Notes under the pieces: generated by a model
Seen by the model: the letters and a program-made list of their open reading frames with translations, nothing else
The model's database searches: none
Told to the model about the DNA's origin: nothing
In this document: positions 21,077 to 31,000 of the stretch, one piece after another
How positions within the stretch are numbered: the first letter of the stretch is position 1
Layout: each line of letters starts with the position of its first letter
Position numbers and translations under genes: made by a program
From: Mikania micrantha
Lineage: Eukaryota; Streptophyta; Magnoliopsida; Asterales; Asteraceae
Length of the DNA: 64,000 nt
Direction of reading: 5' to 3'
NCBI GenBank assembly: GCA_009363875.1
Contig: CM018695.1
Span: 44,431,150 to 44,495,149, forward strand

Positions 21077-22607
21077 GTTTCTGAGAGATTAGAAACATGT
21101 TACTACCGTTTACAACGTAAGTCATACAAACAATGGTCAATTGAGTTTATTTTAAATAGTTAGGATTACATATAGGAACTATATTTATTTCCTATCTGTT
21201 ATTTAAACTCATAATGTCTATAAATTTGCCTAGTATTATTCTAAGTGTCCTAGTTGGTCATAACTAGTGTTAGCTAACTATTCCTAGGTCCTATACATTC
21301 CTCACCCTATACTAACACTGACAACCTCCCAATGCAATGCAACAAGCTTATATATAGGGCATATGCAGAGGTAGATCGCAATCTCCCCTACACCGTCCCA
21401 CCACCGTTCCATTGCACCACGATTATGCCCTTGTTAGCATTTAGGGTGTGTTACGTATCTTACCAAAACCTCACTTCACTACCCTTATCCTTGGTAGGAT
21501 AATTTTGAGTGAAGTGGTCTCTAGTTCCCTTGGGCAATTAGGTTCGCCTAATGTCTAAGTTCACCTGACATGTAGGTTTACCTATTTCAAAGTTCACCTA
21601 ATGTCTAAGTTCACCTGACATTAAGTTTCCCCCAATTGTCTAAGTTCACTAAAGTCCATGTCAATCCCAATGTCAATAATCATCAATGAGGGCTCATATC
21701 ATCACAAAGTGCTCTTATTGTCACTAAGTGTTCATATCCTCCCTATAGTTTATTCTCATCAAGTGTCCATACCATCACTAAGTGTTAGTATCATCACTAT
21801 GCGTTTATATTATCATCAAGTGTCTATATCATCACCCAAGTCCATATTCCATCACTAATCGCTCATATCGTTTATTAATCCTATGCACCCTACGTGTCCA
21901 ATCAGTGTGTTTCATAAGTGAATTTATAAGTATTTATCAAGTGTGATCATTCAAGAGTCAATCCCAGTCAATCCATCAAACATATCATCAACAGTCCACA
22001 ATCATATCCTCTCAAACCCTCCTAGTAAGGTCCTAATAATATCCTAAGTTCCTGACACTGACAGACCCCCGATATACTTCAAATGGTATATGTATAGGGC
22101 ATATGCAAGAGTAGGTCGCAACCTCCCTTACACCGTCCCACCACCTTTGTAGTATACCACGAGTGTGTCCTTGTCTGGTGATCACAAGATCTAACAGATA
22201 ATTCCTAAAGCAAATAAATTTCTAAGCAGTTAAGTTCCTGAGCAGATAAGTGTCCCAAATGGGTAGTTCCCTTATTCCTCAATACTGACATCCACCCGAT
22301 GTACTGTAAATGGTATATGTATAGGGCATATGATAAGGGTAGGTCGCAACCGCCCAAACCACCGTCCCACCACCTTTACAATATACCACGAGTATGTCCT
22401 TATCGAGTCATTAGGGCACATGTAAGCAAGAAATTAGTAGCAGCATATATATTCAAATGTATAACAGGAGTTCAGTTAACATGTAATAAACACATAAGCA
22501 TGAAATCCTGAATATACTAACTAGTGTATGAAATTAATTCATACTAGGGTATCCTACGGTTATAGACTAGGTCAACCATTTCTAGTAACCTAATTCCCTA
22601 TAACCCA
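21077..22607 (-). other. Long leader of element A with three promoter-like modules
   Basis: No conserved coding sequence. Three copies of an approximately 90-bp module (about 21345-21430, 22075-22165 and 22303-22395) share, on the sense strand, GTGGTGGGACGGTG, a TTGCGA.CTACC stretch and CATATGCCCTATA(T/C)ATA. The same module is in each LTR (16076-16165, 25719-25815). Between 21600 and 21900 lies a CATCACTAAGTGT-type low-complexity stretch. Confidence 0.7.
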
Positions 22608-22620
22608 GGCTCTGATACCA
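22608..22620 (-). other. Primer-binding site, initiator tRNA-Met (element A)
   Basis: Sense strand TGGTATCAGAGCC, 3 nt (GAT) after the 5' LTR edge at 22624. Confidence 0.92.
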
Positions 22621-22623
22621 ATC

Positions 22624-25600
22624 TGTAACACCCCGACCGACGGCGGAATCATCGGGATGCCACAAGGGATGTGTAGATTGTTCAAAAGCTCGTGGGCATC
22701 TAAATCGAATCATCATATATCATTTAATCAACCAAAATAATTACACAAAAATCATGTTCATCATGAATCAAGTACATTAGTTACACAAAAGAATTAGTTA
22801 AACTAACTAAACTCTAATCGCCAGAAATTTAGTTAATTAACTAAGTCCAAGATCCTATATGATGATGTCCAAAATAGAAGAGATCCTCTCTTCATTCCTA
22901 CTTGTCTCCATCACCTGAAACATGTAAGAAATCAAGTGTCAACTACAAAAGTAGTTGGTGAGTAATCATAAGTTTTTATAATTAAAATGTTTTAGTAAAA
23001 TGAGTTTAAAAGGTTTATGCTTAAAAATGGTTTCATAAAATGCTCTGTTTAAAACGAGTATAAAACTTATGATCTTCTTGAGAAATCCATATGAATACCT
23101 GTATGAGATAATCCATCACACATCTACCAATTCAACAATCAAACACATACACAATCACATAACCACATAACCAAATCAGTCATAGTCATTCACAAATAAT
23201 CATAATCAAATATTGATAATCAATCCACAACAAATCAACAAATCTCAACAATCATATTCTCAAATAATGTTCGTGACTATACATGATCATTTTGTAATTA
23301 ACATAAGTTAAATACATGATTCATGGAGTGGTCGCTAACCACGTGACAATACATGAAGCCAAAGCAAATAACCGAAGTCAAAGGCAATGCTTCACAGATG
23401 TGGAAACCATCCACGTGACAATACACGATGTCAAAGCAATTAACCGAAGTTAAGAGCGATGATTCTCGGGATTTGTGACAATACTTGTAATCTTTGTTAT
23501 TGACCTAGGTCAATAACAATGTTTACATGGATATAAAATAATAAGAGATAATCCCATAATAATGATAATTTCAAATGTGAATATCATATTGATAAACAGG
23601 TGTTAACCTTGTGTTATCAAAATAATATTTAATTTGGTATACATGTTTCACCTCCGGGTTTTAAAGCCAAAAACAGTTTAAAGAAAGGGAGGTTATGAGA
23701 ACTCACCTGAAGTCCTTAGAATATGTGTTCTCGTATTTTGCGCGCTCACGTATGTAACTCAAATCAAATCAACAACCTGTATTTATAGTGGATTTGTGTT
23801 CATGAGTTTAGGCGTTTCATTATTCTTAGGTGTCCATACCTGTTTACTTTTAAACTCTCAAGTGTTCATTAACTTAGTTATCTCAACTTAAGTTAATATC
23901 AATCCCGAGGATTTCCATGAATGATCATCATTAACATGTAATTTAACTTGACCACTTATGTCATATCGTGATAATAGTTGCTTCCGTTATTTTGTGTGTG
24001 TTCCCATATCTATTTCCATCCTAAAGTACTACCTCAAATTGTACATAAGTCAATACATGCATGTATGTTCAATTACTTGATCATCGACATTTTAATCCAT
24101 CTAAATTAAACATTAGGTTCTAAAGTTCATACCTAGATTTTATGTATAAAATATTTTAAGATACATAATCCATGATATGAAGCCTTATTATTTTCAAGTT
24201 ATTATAGAAAGGTGATCAATCAATTGCATGCATGCATGGTATTTATACATATATATATATATATATATACAATCTTGCCTCCCATTGTTCCTTAACCTCC
24301 TAATTAAATAAATTGCAATTTTTGTCACCCATGGGCAGCGAACCTTTTTAATGTAGGTGATAGGTTCGGTCCATGTTACTAGGGTTCGGCCAAGAAGAGA
24401 AATTCCAGTCCAAGGGTTCGTAGGTGGGAGGGTTCGTGGCTAAGGAAAAGGGTTCGTTTCCTTAGAGTTCGTGGTCATGGTTCGTGAAGGGTTGTGCATG
24501 CATGGTTAGCTAAGGCTCGTGAGGTGCCGAGGGTTTGTGGCTCAAACCAGGGTTCGGCTAATGTGAGCATGCATGGTTCGGCTAGGAACCTGCAATTGGG
24601 CAGGGTTCGTTGCAGGGTTAGCCAGGGTTCGTGACATGAGGCATGACCAATAGGGTTCGGCTCCCATATGAACCATATGGTTCGGCCAGAAGGGTTTGCA
24701 CAGATTCGGCCGAACTCCACCCACGAACCCTGCATGTCTCATCAACACCATCATCAAAACCTGCAAACTTGGAACTATCTATGGTTTCTACGCATCACCA
24801 TTAACTCGTTCTCAAGGTTTTCCAAGTGCTTAAGTCGATTTTTACATCATTGGGTTAAGGGTTCGTTATCTACCCTAAAAACCGAATTTAAAACCTCAAT
24901 TTTACCTTGATTCGTTGATGAAATGTGAGATGTTCTTGTACTTCCTTGTTCTCCTCGATCTCACGAACACGTAGCCGCAAGAATCTCGTGAATCCGTCCA
25001 GAAACGAGTGAAAGAGGCTAGAGAGAAGGTGGAGGATTATGTGTGTGTGTTTTTAGAGAGAGAATGAGAGTTGGGAAAATGAAAGAAATGGTGGAGTCTT
25101 CCACCATTTATGATTATCCCGTCCCCGCGTGTCCGGTCTCGTTTTTATCGCGATTACCCGGTAAATGTGCGGTTTTAACATAGAATATATTTAAAATCTA
25201 AAACATCTAAATGAATATATTTCGTATTAGTTAAATGATTTTAACTAATTTATTTTGTAAAACTAATTTCCTGTTATTTTCATTAAAACAATTATTTAAT
25301 AATTAAATTATTCCAATTAAATTTAGGTTGTGATTCCTAATAAATATTTTTAGTTTCCATTTGTTAGATTAAAATCGTTTGATAATATTTAATTATCTCG
25401 TCGAAACGCGTTACTCGCGTACGTATTCGTAAAGATCGTCATCTTCGCGAATTCGTTGCTAGTATCGTATTTCGATTTAATTTATAATTCATGGAATATC
25501 ATTTCAGTATATTATTCTTAATAATTATATTCGTGTGAATCGTCACCCACGCGAATACATTTATTAAGTAAATATTTCTGAATTAATATTCGCGTTTAAT

Positions 25601-26126
25601 TAATGTTCGAAACCTCACATCGCGTAATTTATTATTCTCATTATTTATTAACTTAAATATTATATTCCCAAACCAAACCCACTAAACCAAGTCACTGACA
25701 CATCCATGATAGACCGAAATATGCATATGTATAGGGCATATGCAGAGGTAGATCGCAACCTCCCCTACACCGTCCCACCGCTATTTCGATAAACCATGAC
25801 CATGTGTCCTTAACTACGTTTAGCAACCAGACTATAACAAACTCCCAGTTCCATCCCAAATCCATTCTCATTCCATAACAATAATCCATAATCAGTATAA
25901 TCATCTGCGATAAACACTCTGGTTCTGTTTAGTTAATTTACAACTAAACTTCCCATGGTCTACGCGTATAATATGTGCCATAATCATGTATACCAGCAAT
26001 AGTGATAATATCAATAATGTCAATCAATAATTTCATAATCATTAATAATCATAAATCTCCGGTCGTAACAGTACATTCGTACGGATGTACGGACGTACGG
26101 ACAACCGAAAGTACAGTAATGTTACA
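22624..26126 (-). repeat. 5' LTR of Tekay element A
   Basis: 3503 bp and nearly identical to 12981-16481; the 2-bp length difference is one extra TA unit in the microsatellite. Corresponding sites: donor 23706, acceptor 22915, TATAAATA 23780-23787, upstream donor 24905. Confidence 0.95.
22915..23706 (-). other. Predicted LTR intron, Tekay element A (5' LTR copy)
   Basis: Same donor, branch-point block and acceptor as at 13272-14063. Removing it would shorten the leader between the TATA box (23780-23787) and the PBS (22608-22620). Confidence 0.5.
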
Positions 26127-26334
26127 AATTGTAGGCGAACCATCATGACCACAAACCTTCTGTCAATTACTCGACGAACCATGCATACCCACTGGGGGCC
26201 GAACCATGTGACTCCCACGAACCTATCATCATGAACACACCATTCCAGCCGAACCCTGGGGAAGATGAAGAAGGTTCGTTGATCAAATAGGGTAACCCAC
26301 ATGCCGCTCGTTCAAAGTCTAGCCCACACATATC

Positions 26335-26580
26335 TCTTCGGCCCAACAATTCACTTACTCGGCCCATGTATCATCCATGAGCCCAATAGCACAATACATT
26401 CAGCCTCTAATCATTTAAATACTCGGCCCAAGGGAATTAATTGATTCGGCCCACACGAAAATCATAAGGCCCAAATATATTTGGCCCATAGTTCTATCCG
26501 GCCCACTAGGGCTGTTCTGGCCCAGCCCATTCGGCCCAATACCATCACACGACTTATCATGATTTATTCGGCCCAAGATA
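26335..26580 (+). repeat. GGCCCA (site II-like) motif array
   Basis: About ten GGCCCA hexamers in under 250 bp, many as TCGGCCCA. GGCCCA/TGGGCC is the site II element known to be bound by TCP transcription factors in plant promoters. Second copy in the right LTR at about 32550-32790. Confidence 0.75.
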
Positions 26581-27739
26581 AATCCCACACTCGATCACAC
26601 GGATGTTGTGAAAAGTTAACACATTAAACTAGTTAACTATGATAACATGCACGAGATCGCGAAACTAAGTTATTACAAGTTATCAAGGGTGTGAACTTAA
26701 ATTCACAACACCTAAAATGATGTGGTTTGAATAGATTAGCCAATGATTTCAAGTGTTAAGTCAAATGAATCAAACCGTAACTAGTAAATGGGGCCGAATA
26801 ATGACCACGACCGCGACTCACACGTGTTAGCCAAATTTAAGGGCTAACACAAACACATACCCGCGCACAAAACCTTATAACATATACTTATAAGTTACAA
26901 CAACATGCAATCAGTACAGGAACGTGAAAAACTACTACAAGAACAACAAAGAGCGCGTGCATTCTTTCTTTTAAGTTAAGTCAACCATACTACAACAAGG
27001 TGAGTTCATATGCCCCGTTTTCTAATCTTTACTGATTTCAAAGCTCGGGGCTGAGAAACATGCTAAACTTTTATTTACTTAAAAGTTTCTATTAACATAT
27101 TGCTTATATTATGATTTAGATAATAATTGCTTACCTTTATTATCGTGTATCATTATATGCTTGATTGTTTAATTCTATCATACCTGAAATAGCTAGGATG
27201 CTACATGCTAACCTAGAATCGTGACACAGTAACACCATAGGATAATGTAAGTTGCTAAGAATATATCTTACGACTGTGCATAATTCTTACACGATAGAAC
27301 AACGGGGAAACCAAGGGATAACATGCCTAACAAGAATGATAATCATGATAATATAACTTCATGATAACAAGATCATTCACACATTACTAACATTGTGTAT
27401 GAGACAAGTTCTTATAACACTCCGTTCAAGTCAGTAAGAACACTCAACATCGAGATAACAGTTGAGATAATTACTTGTGATATCGAGGAGGATATCGCAA
27501 GCACACACTTTAGGATGGCATTCCTACACATACAATCACTACGTAGTAAGACTCGATTTAGAGCACATCTTATAACCGTTAGAGGATGCTGGTTACACAA
27601 CCATAGATCAGTTGGGTGAATCACGAACACTAGTCACTAGGGCTTGGGGTAATCTAATGAAATCACACCGGGCACGAGAGGTGCTATCATTCTAATTGAT
27701 AACATTCATAAAATCTAGGGAACGTATTCATTCCAATAG

Positions 27740-28125
27740 ATATTGTGGGAGGATATCTTACACGCCCGGCTGGTCAGTAATGACAGCTACTGAGACTATT
27801 ACGTCTCAAACTAGGAATCATGAGTAGAACACTTTATGCACCGGGCTAGACATGGTGACAGCAACTGGGACTATTATGTCCCTACCTAGGTATCGAGTAT
27901 GATATCTTACCCACCAGATTGGTTAGTACTGACAGTCATAGAAACTATTAAGTTTCATTCTAGATATCGAGTATGATATCTTACACGCCGGCTAATCCGT
28001 AAGGAATAGCTAACAGAGACGATTTCGTCTCTTACTTTATTCATTGGGTTATTATACATGCCGGTCTATTCCGTAAGGAATGACTAACAGAGATAATTAT
28101 GTCTCTTTCTTTTTCATTGATGGGA
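27740..28125 (+). repeat. Five-unit 74-75 bp tandem repeat, each with an 18-nt hairpin (left LTR)
   Basis: Hairpins start at 27791, 27866, 27940, 28015 and 28089, that is 75, 74, 75 and 74 bp apart. Stems are TGAGAC/GTCTCA, GGGAC/GTCCC, GAAACT/AGTTTC, AGAGACG/CGTCTCT and AGAGA(T)/(G)TCTCT. Both arms change together between units. Each unit also carries a GATATCTTACACGCCGG-type segment upstream. Confidence 0.85.
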
Positions 28126-28240
28126 TAATCATACCGGGGAAATCATGGGTGAAATGAAATGGGTATCCATCGTTGTATTACAGGTAGTGTTAAATTCAGT
28201 TGAGCATGTGGTGGGATGGCGTCTGGGCTTGTGTATGCCC

Positions 28241-28250
28241 TATATATAAG
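28241..28250 (+). promoter_or_regulatory. TATATATAAG promoter-like box (left LTR)
   Basis: GTGTATGCCCTATATATAAG preceded by GTGGTGGGATGGCGTCTGGG. The same TATGCCCTATATATAAG core is at 34475-34484, 5490-5499 and 5706-5715. Confidence 0.5.
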
Positions 28251-28815
28251 CATGCTTGGCTGGATGAGACAGTATCTGTAAATATAACCATGGAGAGGAC
28301 ATTGTGTGAAACATGGAAATCAATTATCAATACAATTTTTGTGGAACATTGTGAACATGACTGACTTAAATACAATGGTTTTCAATTACAAAACTTATGA
28401 ACTCACCAAATTAGTGTTGACTTTGTTTAAATGCATGTTTTCTCAGGTAACGAACAGGTTTAGTCACCATGATTACAGGAACATAGCTAGTGGACTTTTA
28501 GAAGACCTAGCTACTTTTGTGATTGCATACTTTTGGAAAACGAGAAACATGAATCATCTTTTGTATATCTTGTACAGATACAAGATATAGTCTCATTGAT
28601 TCTTTTGATAGATTTACTTGGTTAAATTATGAACGATACATTGTAATTTAATCTTGTATTTCTATATCATTGATGTATTAGCATTTCTCATTTGATTATC
28701 ATGTGCTATGTAAACAATCTGATCATTCGGTCATCACTCACGATATCGCGCCCCGGGAACTTTCCGCCCGACGGGAAAAGCCGATTCGTTCCCGCCGGCC
28801 TGGGGTGTGACAGAT

Positions 28816-28828
28816 TGGTATCAGAGCC
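28816..28828 (+). other. Primer-binding site, initiator tRNA-Met (gag-only element)
   Basis: TGGTATCAGAGCC, 3 nt (GAT) after the left LTR end at 28812. Confidence 0.92.
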
Positions 28829-28978
28829 TTGGTTATAGAGAAACATAGGTCATATTACTTGAACGGTTTGGCCTAGACTATAACCTAGGGACCCTCATGT
28901 AGAGATCATGTGACATAGGATTCTATTTGCATATGTCTTCTGCTTCTGATCACTGGACTAACCGATTTTCTTTCGGTT

Positions 28979-30229
28979 ATGATCAGAATGCTGCCGAGAA
29001 GACAACCACTTGCTTTACTGCCACTACCACCACAGGATTCTGCACCTCACTCTTCCACACCGACACCGCCTGACTCTCCTCCACATCTACTACCACCTCC
29101 ACCTCCTACTCCGCCACCACCTGCTCATGAGTTGGATCCTGCTACGATAGCACTGGCCACTTTGCTGACCAGCCAACTGAGGGATGTGATCCCGGAGATG
29201 ATGAACAGAATCAATAGCCACAACAGCAACAACATAGCCAACTCATCTGGAGAGGGCAGTGGAAACACTAGGAACCAACAAGACTACTCCTACAAAAATT
29301 TTGTGGGATGCAAGCCACCAGTATTCAGTGGCAACGAGGGAGATGTTGGCTTGATCCAATGGATCGAGAAAATGGAGACCACCCTCGACTTAAGCGGTTG
29401 TCCTGATCAACACCGAGTGAGGTATGCTGCATGATCATTTGAGAAATGAGCACTAACCTGGTGGAATGCCCAGGTTCAAACCCGAGGAAGAGACGAGGCA
29501 TTGTCGATGCCTTGGGAGGATTTCAAGACTTTGTTAAGGGGCGAGTTTTTCCCGAGGAACGAACTGAAGAAAGTAGAAACAGAGCTGTTGAACCACGTGA
29601 TGGTGGGAGCTGAACATCTAGCATTCACCACCAGATTTCATGAACTGGCAACATTGGCACCGGATATCGTGCCAACACTCGAGAAAAGGATTGAACGGTA
29701 TGTCGGTGGACTACCGCCATGCATTCGAGGGCATGTGATTTCCGCCCACCCAACCACACTAGAGATGGCTGTCACGCTATCAGCTTCACTGACTGATGAA
29801 ATGGTTGCCTCTGGTGCACTCAAGAGGGAATCTGGAACTGCTGAGAATCTGGAACAACCCTCCACCAAGAAACGGAAGGTTGCTAAGAATTTCGCAACGA
29901 ACACCACTACCAAACAAGCTGTGCTCACACAACCACCGCAGAACCACAGATCTTATTCTGGTACGGCTCCATTCTGCAATAAGTGCAACTATCATCATCA
30001 ACCTGACACCGGGTGCAGGCAATGTACTTATTGTAGAAAAATGGGGCATTGGGCCAAATTCTGCAAGGGGCAGGCAACACAACACAGGGCAAACCAAGCG
30101 GTGGCACAGACCGCTGTACACCTCGATTGCATTTCTTGTTACACCTGCGGGGTACCAGGAACCGAGAGGGCCAGCACCGAAGGGACGTGCATTCCAAATC
30201 GGAGCAGCTGCGGCTCGCCAGGACACTGA
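28979..30229 (+). pseudogene. Gag of the gag-only element, with two stops
   Basis: Starts MIRMLPRRQPLALLPLPP (an alternative ATG is at 28988). A Pro-rich N-terminus precedes YKNFVGCKPPVFSGNEGDVG, WIEKMETTLDLSGCP and ALTWWNAQVQTRGRDEALS. LLRGEFFPRNELKKVETELL and a basic TKKRKVAKN segment follow, then zinc motifs CNKCNYHHQPDTGC and CTYCRKMGHWAKFC. A third knuckle (CISCYTCG...) is broken. Stops lie at 29432-29434 and about 29447-29449; the second (AAATGAGCA) looks like CGA to TGA deamination. A frame entering GRAFQIGAAAARQD, the usual gag/protease linker, ends just downstream at about 30235. Confidence 0.88.
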
Positions 30230-30235
30230 CACCAA

Positions 30236-30964
30236 TGCTGGTATGCTTTCATTTTAAATCTTTGCAGTTGTATTATTTAATACTAGCATAGATTATCGTT
30301 GTCTCTTCAGAGTTAGTTTCGAACTTACTCACAATTGGGGCGACACTCGGATATCTCTTACACTAAAGGAAATGAACTTACTGTTCACTTACCTTTAATG
30401 AACAAACACATACAATGGAATTCAAAGTGATTGACACGAGTGGTGTCAATACCACCATCGGAACGGATGCTTTGTCCCTGATAGGGATGAAGTCATTTAA
30501 TTCGATAAGGTCTTTTTCATGTCATTACAATGAACGGCGGAGATGCATTCATAAATCTCGTTTCTTGAGAACGAAAACTCACGATTAGATCCGTCAATGT
30601 TGTCCCACCAGACAATATACGAATCCATTCTAACAAGGGGAGAAACGAGAGGTTTCTCCTGACAAGAATAGAACGCGATCATAAGAATTATAGCGAACAT
30701 TATAGAGCATGAAATTGTGTAACAACTCGAAATACCACCATGGGAGTGTACACGAACAGCTATGGATTAAAATGCCAAGCTACCAAACACTCTCAGTGAA
30801 TCTAATGACTATTGGACCACTATGAACAGTCGGGTTATGCCTGCTCATTTCATAAACAGACACAAAGCTTAGGTTCAATGAGAACCACTAACATACAAAG
30901 AGACACATGATATCAAAGCATCTCCACCTATGCAATGAAAAAGTAGTACCCGACAATGACGCTT
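30236..30964 (+). other. Non-pol filler between gag and PPT
   Basis: About 730 bp where protease, RT and integrase should be. None of the RT, RNase H or integrase signatures is visible in any frame, and short frames are closed. Origin not recognised. Confidence 0.7.
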
Positions 30965-31000
30965 AAATTTCGGGACGAAATTTCTTTAACAAGGGGAGAC
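30965..31000 (+). promoter_or_regulatory. Palindrome and polypurine tract, gag-only element
   Basis: AAATTTCGGGACGAAATTT (30965-30983, perfect 8+3+8 inverted repeat), then CTTTAAC and the PPT AAGGGGAGAC (30991-31000) against the right LTR. Confidence 0.85.

Larger units (their letters stand above)
12981..26126 (-). mobile_element. Young full-length Tekay chromovirus (Ty3/gypsy), element A
   Basis: 13.1 kb element on the minus strand with about 3.5 kb LTRs (12981-16481 and 22624-26126), ends TGTAACA/TGTTACA and a perfect 5-bp target duplication AATTG (12976-12980 and 26127-26131). It has PBS 22608-22620, PPT at 16482-16492, gag, protease, RT, RNase H, integrase and a C-terminal chromodomain. 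LTRs differ by at least three substitutions (near 14999, 15135 and 15345, left copy) and one 2-bp change in a TA microsatellite, so the insertion is very recent. It sits inside the 5' LTR of the gag-only element. Confidence 0.95.
27000..28446 (+). other. Predicted LTR intron, gag-only element (left LTR)
   Basis: Donor CAACAAG|GTGAGTTCAT; branch-like GTTGACTTTG at 28415; acceptor GCATGTTTTCTCAG ending at 28446; 1447 nt. The matching sites in the right LTR give 33212-34680. The intron encloses the hairpin array and the TATATATAAG box. Based on site quality and conservation in other LTRs, not on transcript data. Confidence 0.5.
26132..28812 (+). repeat. Left LTR of the gag-only element, part 2
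   Basis: Continues the left LTR after the Tekay insertion and matches about 32370-35046. In order: more GAACC motifs, a GGCCCA array (26335-26580), a TA-rich site near 26875, a GAGCGCG block (26951), a donor AAG|GTGAGTTCAT at 26999/27000, a five-unit hairpin array (27740-28125), TATATATAAG at 28241, and an acceptor at 28446. The terminal CGCGCCCCGGG...GGGTGTGACA ends at 28812. Confidence 0.9.

Noticed and set aside
22299..22511. Small plus-strand ORF in the element A leader
   Set aside because: Opposite to the element's sense and built on the repeated promoter module.
28306..28590. 94-codon plus-strand ORF present in both gag-only LTRs
   Set aside because: It spans the predicted acceptor block, is kept only because LTRs are copies, and has no recognisable domain.
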